DNA of 64,000 nucleotides from Branchiostoma lanceolatum. Taxonomy: Eukaryota; Chordata; Leptocardii; Amphioxiformes; Branchiostomatidae. The translations under genes were made by a program, and so were the position numbers. Of this stretch, positions 19,259 to 31,400 are shown piece after piece; position 1 is the first letter of the stretch; each line of letters opens with the position of its first letter. The notes beneath the pieces were generated by a model. It made no database searches and was not told where the DNA came from. It saw only the letters and a program-made list of their open reading frames with translations. Location of the stretch: the NCBI RefSeq assembly GCF_035083965.1, contig NC_089738.1, forward strand, positions 13,728,734 through 13,792,733, given 5' to 3'.

Positions 19259-20239
19259 ACTGTCGTGCCAACTGGGCGTGGAAACTACTCATCATCCCAA
19301 TGACCATGTACTGAGTGTTGTATCAGAAATAAAGCTGGGTTGAAAATACGACGTTGAATCTGTTTACTTGTGATCATCGTCATTAGGACTGTAAGTTGTT
19401 ATTTCAGAAGAGTAAACTTGTTTGTCGTAAAGGAAGAAAAGTTGCAATTACACTCGTTCCCATGACAACAAAAAATTACACGATCTTTGTTTGTTGTGTC
19501 ACTCTTAGGTAGATACCAATGGATGTTTAGTAAGAAAATGGTGGTTTATATGGAAGCTAATCCTTTTATCTTGAATGGAGAATGTGCCTCTTGTATGGTA
19601 GAAGAAAAACATCGTTAGATAGAGCACGACTTGCCCTGTTCTGTGACACAGTAGCTTGATATGCTTGGTCATAATCGACTAATCAGTATACCATACGTAA
19701 ACCACTTTAGCCCAGGGCCACTGTTACCAAGAAACTTTGGAGGAGACGACCAAATTGCAAACGACCACGCTGCCCATGAAGAAAAATAATTTTCGGCCCT
19801 TTTTTCTCGGGGCTAGCTCACATACACAGCCCTAGCGCATGGCTCGTTAATGCACGATCATGGCAAAGGACATTGTAAAGACGTATTAGCTTTCTACTAA
19901 TACATAACATGATACAATAAAATTGATCAAGTAGCAGCTGAGATATGATCTACCGAAATCTAGCTTCCAAAATTTTTTTGTTAATTAAGTTTGGTTTCGC
20001 CAGACACCCCATGAATACCGTTGAATGTAACACGTACGCGTATCCCAATGGAATCGTTACCAGAACCTTTGGCAATAACAAGTCAATTCACGTTTAAACG
20101 TTTCTGGTCCTCCTAAATTGACCGCCAAGCGTTGCCAGGATCCTCCCTTGGCCTTGCAGACTCATACTTCCAACAGCTGAGACTGGACTTGGACGTGCGG
20201 AGCGAAGGAGGTTGATAATTAACTCCCTTGGCCAACAAT
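19259..20239. other. Intergenic spacer between the two GST genes
   Basis: Apart from the gene 1 polyadenylation signal at 19328-19333 I see no gene, hairpin element or tandem repeat. From about 20190 the sequence begins to resemble the flank of gene 1. Confidence 0.45.
19328..19333 (+). terminator. Polyadenylation signal AATAAA of GST gene 1
   Basis: AATAAA lies 70 bases after the stop codon within 'tatcagaaataaagc'. The aligned sequence after gene 2 reads 'tatcagaaatgaata'. Confidence 0.7.
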
Positions 20240-20575
20240 TAACAATGGCTTATTCCGGATTCATTCAAAAGTTGAGGACCGAAGGAACAGTCAGACAAAT
20301 CTTTACACTATCTCATAAGTTGTGTCTTTTCTGAAGTCAGATTCATCTACCGGCAATTTGATCCTGACCTCCTCACTTCGTCATTCTTGGCGTGAAATAG
20401 ACCTTTACCCCTACGTACGCTATTTTTGGAACATCCCATAGTGTGTCCGCTGCGTGAACCCGCGGCGCACTTTGACTTTACCTATCAGCCCACTCTCGGT
20501 GCAGGGCGCTCCACACCTTGCTCTCGGACTTCTTCGTACTCCTGTGTTGAACCGAAGCCCAATCCCTTTGTCAGC
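20240..20575 (+). promoter_or_regulatory. 5' flank of GST gene 2
   Basis: Aligns with 7060-7417 ahead of gene 1, so the duplication included the promoter side. No TATA box is evident. The shared blocks are the best candidates for regulatory sequence. Confidence 0.45.
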
Positions 20576-23454
20576 ATGCCGGCACAGCTCGCATACTGGA
20601 AGATTCGTGGGGTGAGTAACGTTACGAACGGTTACTAAGTGAATTGTATCTTAAAATGACTGAACATATCGCTCTTTGACTTTGTCCCTTTGTGTTCGGA
20701 CGTGAGCCACGTACGCCACTCTGCCACGTCACGTAGCCTGTGATCCAGGGTTGCTCAGCTTTGATATGAGCGATGTTTGCACATTGATACTATGGCCGAA
20801 CAATGCTGATAAGCGTTATATACATTTTGTATACCGACAACCTCACAACACCTCAACCAAGGATTTTGAACCTCCTCAGCTTGGTTTAATGCGCAGACGT
20901 GGCCAAATTCGAGCGTCCATACGAAAAAAACTCCTTCATTTGAACTACAAAGGGTGGCCCAGTTTCAAGCCCAGGAATGGTCGATCATGATTGCTTAGCG
21001 CCAGAAAATGGGAACGTTATGATTTTCCACTCCAGCATCTGCTTGAAGATTAGTAATTGGGACGGCAGTACGTGATGCCAGCTCTGTCTGAAAGTTTGGT
21101 ATACGTTTTTTACGTCCCTGTCTCTATGTTACCCGCGTGCTGCAGGTCATGTAGTTCCCCAGCAAAAGACCCTGGTCCCGATAAGTTGAAAATCGCGAAT
21201 CAGCGCTCCTCAAAAAATAAACGTCGGCGCCCCCCGGGAGGTCTGCAAAGGAGGCTAGCCTGTGGTACACAATCTTTCGCTGTCATATAACTTTTTCACG
21301 GAGGTATCATATATTAAATTCCTTCTATTCCATTTAGCTACAAGGTTTTTCAAATGAATGAAAATGCAGCATATATTTTCTATTGTCGTACGTGTATCAT
21401 ACCGTAGTTTTTCCTGTTCTAGCTGGCCCAGCCCATTCGCCTCCTGTTGGAGTACACTGGGACTGAGTACGAGGAGAAGCGATATGAGTGCGGACCAGGT
21501 GGGGCGGGATTTTCATCACTTAGAAATTATACTTTTTTTATGTGGAGCTTGGCGAATAAACAAAAAGACACTATTTATACATTGAAAGACTTAGATCCAT
21601 ATCCATGTTTCGGGATCTTTTAAGATATTACAAATGCAAGATATCGCACCCACTAGCAACTTGGGTTTAATGCAAGTTTCCGTTTGAACCACAGTTTACT
21701 ATGACTATGTGATTCTTGACTGTTTGACTTTCAGCCCCTGACTATGACAGGAGTGAATGGTTGGACGTCAAACATTCGTTCGGCCTGGACTTTCCAAACG
21801 TAAGTAAATATTAGGTTAAACCAGGGTATTACAAGAAATTGATTCAGCGGTGTTCTTACCTGAAGTTGAAACAAAAGTTGCGTCTGTCTTTGACCAAGGA
21901 GGTTAAATATACCTTGCTTTGACTGTGGATTTGATAGCTTATATGTGGTATTTTTGGCGACGCCTCGGTGACGAAGCCGTTAGTATAGTACTGCGATCGA
22001 ATTGCCAAATATTCTAAAATTGCACGCACGCATTTCCAAGGGAATTCATTGTTGGCAACCCCTTGCGGGACTTGCCTTTGCACAAAGAAAGGCGCGCTCA
22101 TACCGGCTATATAGAAGCAGATACAGATAACATTTTCTGCCTTTACAGCTTCCATGCTATATCGACGGTGACGTAAAACTCACTCAGAGCAATGCCATCC
22201 TGAGGTACATCGCCCGCAAGAACAACCTCTGTAAGTTATAAGTCAACTGCATGTCATTCTTTTTTTCAGTACATCGCGCAGTGTACAACGTAGCAGACTA
22301 GTAACACTCTACAACAGGCCTAGATGGCCTTTAAGAGTGTTTACAGTCACAGAGCGGGCGATTTATAGCGTAAGTGCGATTTAGAAAAAATAGGAGCGAA
22401 ATACGCAGCTTCGCAATGATGGGAAATTTTCTTCTTAATATATACCCGTATTGTTCCGAGTGTCCATGTCACTTCCTCATCTACCAAACTGTAACATCTT
22501 CGATATAGCTCACACTTTCATTGTGAATAGATCGCCAAATTGTATTATTTACTCATTTTTGTTTTATCCACTTTGTATTTGTGTATTATGTGTTCATGTA
22601 TTGTGTCTTTATTATTTATTGTTATATTTATGTTATTGAGTAGAAGGCTCCACATAAGCAATATTGCTTGTCGCCTAATGCTGCAAAATAAATGGGAATA
22701 AATTAAATAAACCGTATTGTTTCTGTAGGCGGTGAGACAGAAGAGGAGCGGGTCCGGGTGGACCTCATGGATTACCAGTGCATGGACTTCCGTACCGGCA
22801 TGAGCAGGCTCGCCTACAACCCTAAATTTGTGAGTACAATCTATTCATTTACGTGTGAAATCCTGTCCTACATTTGCAGAACGTACATTATAATGCGTAG
22901 GGCCCATGTAGAAAGTTTCAGCACGGACATAGACTAGCCTGGATGACAGTCTTCACATGAGGTTAGGAGTTCGAACATCCCGGCTGTTTCGCCCACGCTA
23001 CTGGAAAGGATCGCAGTCCATAGGGCAGGGCGTTAAGCCGTGGTCCACTGTTGATCGTAGGTGTCTGAAAAGGCTACAATGAACCTGTATATACTGTACA
23101 TATAGCGTCTGTCTTCTTTGTCACGATCAGTCGAAGAATAGCTCTTCATGACCAGCTAAACTGGTTCGAGATCACTTTTACTTTTCACTTTCACATATAG
23201 CGAAGCATACTAAAGCTAACAAAGCTGCATCCGGAGTTCTAAAATTAGTAAAATGTCTATGTCATTTTGTGTTTGCCTGTACAGTGTTTTAGATTGGACA
23301 GAGATGATTTATATTTCATTCCAGGAGGAGCTGAGGCCAGGATACGTCAAAGACGTCTACAATTCCATCAAGCAGATTTCGCAGTTCCTGGGTTCTAACA
23401 AGTGGATCGCAGGTGACAAGGTAAAACATTCGTACAACGTTTCAAACCTTTAAG

Positions 23455-23521
<67 letters not shown>

Positions 23522-24398
23522 AAACACAGCAACAACAAAATTTATCTAAGATTTACACCCAAAAAATGCCCTATCTAGCATTTTTCTCTGATATATAGTT
23601 GGTGAGATCGAATCTATAACATGCTCACGAATATAAAGTTCCTCAGATACTGCTTGCAAATGATAAAATCCATCATGTAAATGATTTTAAATTCTTGTGT
23701 CAACAGCCTTGATGTACCCCAGATTTGTCCACATTTGTACTTTATCGATTATGACTGGTTACACCAATGGCTGTTTCCTACAGATCACGTATGTTGACTT
23801 CCTCACGTACGAGCTTCTAGACCAACATCGTATCTTAGAGCCGACGCTATTGGACGACTTCCAGAACCTCAAGGTAACGTGATAACCAATAAGTGCCACC
23901 TGTAAATAAAGTATCAATGCAGACAACCTAGGCTAATCTCCAAGTCGGATGGCTAGCTCATGTGACTGAACAGAATAAAATGTATGGTTACAAGACACAT
24001 ATAATGGAGTCTACAGGCAAAAGACGTATGTACTGTATATCTTTTGTATTGTATATCGTATTCTAATCGTACATGTAGATTGAAATATCTATCTGGACTA
24101 GACATAACGTATATCTTTGTTTCTGTCATCAACAGGATTTCCTGGCGCGGTTCGAGGTAAGTGACGTCACCTTGTCAGCAATGTTCCGTAAGTTAAACAC
24201 ATGTGACGAGATTTGAACCCTACCGGAATCCATAACAACTGTAGCTGTTAATCTACGTGGTTTGTACCGAGTCGTTTGCAGCTTGTACCAACTTGTATTT
24301 CTTTCCAGGCGCTGCCAAAGATAGCAGCCTACATGAAGTCTGACCGCTTCATGAGTCATCCCATCAACAACAAGATGGCCAAATTCGGCGCCGAATAA
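20576..24398 (+). CDS. Mu-class glutathione S-transferase, gene 2 (nine exons)
   Basis: Exons: 20576-20611, 21423-21498, 21735-21799, 22149-22230, 22729-22829, 23325-23420, 23784-23873, 24136-24156, 24309-24398. Every exon has the same length and phase as in gene 1, giving 218 aa plus TAA. The catalytic Tyr is in AYWKIRG; glutathione-site elements [15 protein letters not shown] and [18 protein letters not shown] are kept. Differences from gene 1 cluster in the C-terminal, substrate-binding half: [23 protein letters not shown] against [27 protein letters not shown] against QWFAGDK, and LTYELL against [14 protein letters not shown] replaces LPYYIDGD. The 21-base micro-exon (DFLARFE) is identical. 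The gene is compact (3.8 kb) because it lacks the LINE of gene 1. Dispersed duplicates of this kind often differ in electrophile preference; that is inference. Confidence 0.93.
22231..22728 (+). other. GST gene 2 intron 4, AT-rich
   Basis: No coding signal. A small palindrome 'acactctacaacaggcc..ggcctttaagagtgt' is near 22305-22340. The remainder is T-rich, ending in the acceptor at 22727-22728. Confidence 0.4.
22935..23199 (+). mobile_element. tRNA-derived SINE, family 2
   Basis: Matches 47606-47920 through 'cccggctgtttcgc', 'cacgctactggaaa', 'gaacctgtatatactgtaca', 'tagcgtctgtc' and 'agctaaactggttcgagatc'. The 5' part carries a B-box-like 'ggagttcgaacatccc'. It lies in GST gene 2 intron 5. 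Confidence 0.7.
23459..23519. repeat. (CA)n microsatellite
   Basis: About 30 uninterrupted CA dinucleotides in GST gene 2 intron 6, about 40 bases after a splice donor. Confidence 0.95.
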
Positions 24399-25472
24399 AG
24401 ACGACAGAGCGATCGTCCCCTTCGTACTATCTCAACGCCATGAAAATCGTGTGCTGCTGAAAGTTGTATCAGAAATGAATATGGTCTGAAAGAATGACGT
24501 CAAATCTACTTATGTCATAGTCATTTTTAGCGCTATATCTTGTTTATTCAGGACTGTAATGACTTAGAAGTAAACTTGTTTGTGCAAAGAAAGGAAAGTC
24601 AAAGTTACACTCGTTGCCATCACCATACAAAAAGATACGTAGTACACAATCTTTGTTTATTTATTATTGCGGGTGAGGTAGATACATACCGAAAGTGTAG
24701 CAAGATAACGGTGTTTTGTTTGAAAGCTACATCTACATCTACACAGTACTCGGCAAAGCCCCGCGAGGGACATCCCGCCGAGGAAATGTCAGGGTCACGC
24801 CCAGCTGCAGCAGGTGGTGGTGGTGATGGTGAAAAAGAAAAATCCGAAAAAGATAAACATAACTGGTGCAACAATAAATATATAAATAAGTGGGTAACAA
24901 GTGCTGCTATGTACATGTTGCTACACTGGGTGGTGACCTGACTCACTCTGGGGCTAACCTCTGTTACTAGGAAGGCTAAGGGACTTGGCCAACCCAGAAT
25001 TAATACTTGGCTAATACTTTTTTTATCTCAATTAACATTATCACGACTTTCCCTGGGTAAGTTGGCATGCATCGATTATAATCAGTAGTTCGGACATAGA
25101 TCTGATTCCTTGAGCCACTTTGATTAACTACCACAACGGGATCAAGTTAGAATCCTTCCCACATCTTTCTGTGTATAGGGCGGTGCCCATCTCCGTTTCC
25201 ATAGCCCTTGCGCCACACAGTTGTGCAAGCACTACAGCAAGTCCACTGATTAACAAGTTTTCTAGATGACGTATTTACACCAGAACGCGATGTTAAAGAC
25301 CAAGAAGATGCATCGGTTATCATCAGGAGTTCGGTCATGATTCTTTGAGCCGCACTACCACAACGACATCAAGTTAAAATCCTTCTCACAGCTTTCGGTG
25401 TATTGGGCGATATCGATGCCATCTCCGTGTCCGTAGCTCTTGTGTTACACAGCTGTAAAGGCACTACGTTTT
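24399..25472. other. Intergenic spacer between GST gene 2 (+) and channel gene A (-)
   Basis: The two genes converge here. I see a short 'acatctacatctacac' microsatellite near 24730 and a direct repeat: 25080-25260 and 25320-25470 share 'catcgattat', 'agttcgg', 'cacaacg..atcaagtt', 'atccttc.caca', 'ttct.gatgac..atttacaccagaacgcgatgtt'. The second copy overlaps the 3' end of gene A's last exon, so the first is a degenerate partial copy of it. No gene is supported. Confidence 0.5.
25265..25320 (-). pseudogene. Fragmentary duplicate of the last exon of channel gene A
   Basis: 'gacgtatttacaccagaacg' with 'cgatgttaaagaccaagaag' repeats the + strand sequence over the end of M4 at 25477-25515. Beyond about 25310 the similarity breaks off, so only the FNIAFWCKY-coding end was copied. 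It is not part of a plausible transcript. Confidence 0.5.
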
Positions 25473-28400
25473 CTACATGACATATTTACACCAGAACGCG
25501 ATGTTGAAGACCAAGAAGAGAGTCGGGAAGAGGAATCTGGACACGACGTCCATTTTGCACGCCAGGTTGACGTGGATGTTGGTGACGTCACCGGCGGCCA
25601 TGTTGTCCTGTTGCTCAGGAGTCGCGCCCCACCACGGAACGGTGTTGTGGTTTGGTTCTCTTATGGTTATCTGAAAACAAACAAATTTGCAACATTTTGA
25701 ACGAATCAAACCAAGTTGTTAATTGATACAACTAGAAAAGAGTTACATATACAATAACCGACGTTTTGGTGACGGTCTGTCATTTTCCTCGGGGCAATGC
25801 TTACTGCTTGGATAGGATCCTTAATGCTTTAGTTCAATGGGAAACATAATCTTAAGGGCCACCTAAAAAGTGTCCACAGTTTCCATGTGGTCCTATAAAG
25901 CAGTCGCTAGTCCATATACTACGGAAGCAACAAATCATAACTAGTACGGTATCAAAGCAAACGCTACGCATGCCTTGACAACCAACAAAATACAATTCGT
26001 AGAATTCATACAAACTGCACACAATGCCATACTATTAGGCTCTCTCGCTACCTTGACAAGTTGTGGGACGGCTAGGTTCGCCTTGTTATCGTAGCGAAGG
26101 AGACGACCCAGCGGGCCCGCGAACCTGGATCGCCGTCTGAAGACGTAGTGAACCCCGGCAAACTCCACCACGGTCGAGAACACGAACACCGCGCAGGTCA
26201 GCATGTAGATGTCGATGGCTCGTGTGTACGAAAGTCTGGGGGGCAAATCATATGTACGTATCAGTACTCAGTGTCCTTCTCTTTTGTCAAGCTATTCCCT
26301 GAGATACAAATGATTACATGGACACATTCGTCATACGATCGATTCTTATCGAGGTTTTAACCCCTTTTTGTAATATGAGCCTTGTGTGCTATTTCTCAAT
26401 TCCCGAAAAGATAATTTTTTGCAGTTAGACGGTAGTTCGTTCTGTATAATTTTCTCGCTGCGGTCAGGAGTGGTACTGCAGAAAAGGTTCTAGTAGGGTA
26501 TTTGATTCTGACGTATGCGCACGAGGTATGCGATAAATCAAACAAGATTAGAATTGATCAAGACCTCTCTATGATTCAACTGTCTCTACTGAATATATTT
26601 TCTATCAATCAAAAGTAATTATTGATACCAATTCTACTGATATTTAAAAAAAAAAAAGGGAGTTACCCAATCCTCTGACCAGTATAAGAATGTATGCCAA
26701 ATTTGCTATGCAATATGTTGATTTTACACATCATGCACGAAGCCCTGGCGACTACCAAAATACCGTTGGACCCTGCAGTTCATGGCCGTACCTCGGGGTG
26801 GCGCCGTTGGAGTAGCTGGAGAGGGTGATGGAGGCTAACATGGTGGTGATGCCGAGGGCGACCCGGGCAGGCACGCTGTCAGGGCTGATCCAAAACGACA
26901 TCCACGACAGGATCACCAGGAAAATACTAAAATAGATATATTTCAATATAATCGATGTCGTCATTAGTGTCTCCAACACACTCAGGCAAACACAGACGCA
27001 CACAGACGCACACAGACGCACACAGACGCACGATTATACATGCACATGCACATACACACGAGAATACTCGCAAACACACACACATACATACATACGTTTA
27101 TACATACGTACAAACGCACGCTCACGCATACATGATGCACATACGCACGCACACACACACACATACGTATACACACTCACCAAGTGAAATGATGTTATCT
27201 TTTTCTTTATCTAGTGCTTTTCAAATTAAATATGACGGATGGAAATACAAATTGTGAAAAACATCTTTTAGAAAGAAAATTCCTTTACATTACATGAGCA
27301 GATATTCTTGATGAGAAAATCCTACCATGGAATGAATGCCTGTAGAATGTAGTGCTCGTAACGACGCGTTAGGCTGAAGGTGGCCTTGATGCAAGAAAAG
27401 GTACCTGAAAAAATATAATGTAAAGTTCCTAAATCCCACTGGACCCGTGGCACGTTGGCGACCTCGCTGCGACCGGGAGTTTTAACAGTGCGCTCAACGA
27501 ATTTCGTCGATAAGAAAACAAATATTTTTACGCTTTGTGTGTAAATCAATACAATCCGATCTTGAAAGGTATCTCGATTATTTTACACAGGAAGTACAAC
27601 ATGGAAATACCGTCCCATTAGTCCGAGTATATCAATGAAATCCAACCTTGAAAAGTATCTCGGTTATTTTGCACAGGAAGTGCAACATGAAAGTTGATAC
27701 ATGTTCATGTCCTTGGCGCTGACGGCATATCTAGCGGTCATGTGGCAGTTCTCGCTCATACTGAATATACCGCTACCTATATTTATCTATCCTTGTGTGT
27801 TTTATTCACCGCTTAATTTATAGAAACTGTTTTCATTTGTCTTCAGTAAAACCTTACGTCAGTTTGTTACAACGTTCAGAAGTAGTATCGGGTCTGGTGC
27901 ATCATGGCCAACTTCGGGATAACATTTGGATGATTGAACAAATTTGAAAAATGGACAGACCAAAAACGATACCTTCCCGTCAGGTGGTAGCCTCCACCAT
28001 ATCTGTCACGTCTGATTGACGACTAGTTCTACCAACTCTGAACTGGACTTCTCCCACTCTGGTAGGTTTGACCTTTGCTGTCATATTCCCACTCACTTTA
28101 TGTCAATCTATTGGCAGTGCATTAAGATAACTACGGAAGCACACTTCCACACAAACACCGAAAACATAGACGTCGTACACGGAGTCAATAAAGTGACAAG
28201 AAAATGTAGATTGGACAGTGCTATACCTCGCTACATGATTAAAAACACATCAAACCAGATCAAAAGCCTTACCTGTGAGGTATTTGACGTCACATTGAAA
28301 AGAATTCCAACCCCCCAGATCGTACTCTGGTAACCTGATATTGCTGTTGATTTCCAGAGCTTTCGGCTCTGTCCATTCCAGAGAAAGATCTTCTGTAGTG

Positions 28401-31400
28401 TATCCGTCTAACCGGAAATTAGAAAACATAAATATCAAATTCCGACCTTCCGGTTGGTGCCATCTTACACCAATCAGTACTCTCCTGTCATTACATTATC
28501 AATTTCATGCAATCGTTCTTTATCAGGGATGGATCAGAAATGGTTGCAATCGTGAGTGGGTCATAATTATCTCCATGAAAAATGGAGATATAGTTTTGCG
28601 TGTGTCTGTGTGTGTGTTTGTCTGTTTGTTTGTCTGTTTGTGTTTCCGCACTACTGTAGTCAGCATAACTCAAGAACCTCTTGATGGATTACGATGATAT
28701 TTGGTATGTGGGCAGGTGTTGTGAAGCCGAAGTTCAAGGTCAATTTTGGGCCCCCTGGTATGTGACCTTGGTACTGCAGCAGAACTTCAATTTTTGTATC
28801 TTTTGACCTGGACGTGCTGTGGTCTTGATTTTTGGGTGGCAGATAGCTTGTGATGTAATAAAGAAATGGTGTGGGTTTGGGCTTTCTAGCAGCTTCCTCT
28901 GGAACTGCAGGAGCGTTTTTGTGAAAATCTTCTAAGGAGAATAACTGAACAAAGGAACAACGGATTTCCATGATATTTAGTATGCAGGTAGCTTAGATAA
29001 AGATATAAACAATGAAGTGCAAATTATGCTTATTGGGACTTAATTTGCATAGCTAATGAGGAACATCTATATTTGCAGTGTTTTCCATTATCAGACTCAA
29101 ATACATGCAACGTATGTAGTTTATGAAAAGTGGAACATCAAGAGACAACAATTATGCAAATAAATTCCTAATTTGCATAATTAATGCAAAACACCATAAT
29201 TCATCTAATTGGAAACTTATAGGACTGTCAATATGATATTTATTATGCAGGTAGCTTAGACAGAGATATACATAATGTAGTGCAAGTTATGCTAATTGTG
29301 ACTTAATTTGCATAGCTAATGAGGAAAATCTATATTTGCAGTGTTTTTCATTATCAGACTCAAATACATGTAACATATGTAGTTTATGGAAAGTGGAGCA
29401 TCAACAGATACCAATTATGCAAATAAATTCATAATTTGCATAATCAATGCAAAAACACCATAATTCATCTAATTGGAAAATTATAGGACTGTCAATATTG
29501 CAACATGTGTAAGTTAGATAAAGGTGTTTATGACCAAGCATAGATTATGCAAATGTGTAAGTCATTTGCATGGATAGAATTGTTCATGGAGATATGAGGT
29601 CGTGGAACTCTTGTTCATAAAGACTTCCTTAGGATAGGTGGCAGATCCAGTGACTTTACCTCGTGTTGTGTTGTGTTGTGTTGTGTCGTGTCGTGTCATG
29701 TTGTGTTGGGCCTTTAGAAAAAGTATAGTCATCTTTTTCAAGATTTTTCACACGGAAGACTTAAATTATTCAAATGTTGGATTTTATTGTATTTGTTGTC
29801 TGTCAAGGTTGAAATATCATCCAAGTGAAATCATACTTACAACTTTCCATCTGGACTCCACAATGTTGGGTATCAAAAGGGAATGTTTGGAAGTTCATCG
29901 GACAGGACAGTAGAAATGACAGCCTGTGGAAAGAAAACGCAATAAGAGTAACCAAGAAGGGTATTTTGGACTTTTCTCTGTCCACCTTCTTCCTATTCTA
30001 GGTCTAGCTGTAGCACGGATCATAGTGAATACCCTCTCGTCGTAAGTTGTGATACAATTTAATGCATTTAGCCCTCAGGACATCTAGATCATTGTCTCTT
30101 AACCCATAGAAATCACCGCATTCATTTTTACGAAAAAAGAAGATACGTTTGCCATTCAGATGAACTAGAGTGTAAGGTGGGGTTAAAGTTGAAGGGCCTT
30201 TCTTTAGTCGCAAGGCAAGGGTTGATATCCCAGAATAGAATTATAAAGAACAACATTGTGCATTTGCAATGATCTGTTTTTGCCATCCATTACTTCCGTG
30301 TGAATAAGATATCCCCCTGTGGATATATCCGGATGAGCGTGGTGTGCTCTTTCCCCTCCGGATAGGCGGCGCCCTTTCCGTTCTCGAAGAAGACATCCGG
30401 AACCCAGATATCCGCCAGGGCCGACTCGTCTAGGGTGACGAACGGTTGCGTCACTTGCGGTTCGTAATCGCCATAGCGCAGGCGCGGGTCGTTCCATCTT
30501 TGTCGTAGGAAGAAGATGAGTTTATAATCCTGGTTTGAAACGTTACAAACGGTGTTAGTGGTCTGTGAATAATTTCATGTTCAGTTTCTCAATATACTTG
30601 TGCGTGCACAATATTTATCGATCTGCATAACTACAACATGATGGTGAAAATGCCACTGTCCTAATGCAGTTTTGCAATGTTAAACTTTATTTATCGGATG
30701 ACTCCGGCCGAAATCTTAAAGAAAAGAAAAATTAAGAGAGAATCCCTTACTGCCGACCGTAATCTGAAACACAGTATCAATTTCCCATGGCCTCATCGGT
30801 ATTTCATCAAAAGATAGGTTTGATACAAATCGGATAGAATAAGGTCAGTCGTCGGTGGTTCAAAGAAAAGCTCTTAGTCGAGCACGCGTGTGGATAAAGC
30901 TCTTAGGATGTTCATGTATGTTCAAAGGGAAGGTAATTAAAGAAAGGTCTAATAAAAAGGCCGTCACATTTCCATGATCAATAGTGCTGTCACATAAGTC
31001 TAGGTAGATCAATAAAATCCGACCTTGGAAGTCGTCTCAATTATTTTGCCTGGGGCTTAGACGGAAGTAGAGAAAAGTCGATAACGCTATATGTCCTTGG
31101 TGCTGACGGGACATCTAGATGTCTTGTAGCGTAATCGATCATGGGAATGTGACTGCCTTTTTATTAGATCTTACTTTAATTGCCTTGTCTTTGAACATGC
31201 ACACTAAGAGATTTATTTGTAACACGCATGTTCGCCATTAGTACTTAAGATACGTTTTTTTAGAATACTGGTCAGTCACGAACCCTAAAACATTTACAGT
31301 TCCATTGTTCCTGTCCATTCAACCCACACGTACTCACCAGATCATTCAATTCTTAAAGTTTCAAACTACCTAAACCAAAAACAGACAGCAAAAAGTGAAC

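Noticed and set aside
26982..27257. His/Thr-rich open frame on the + strand
   Set aside because: Translation of CA-rich simple sequence within an intron of channel gene A.
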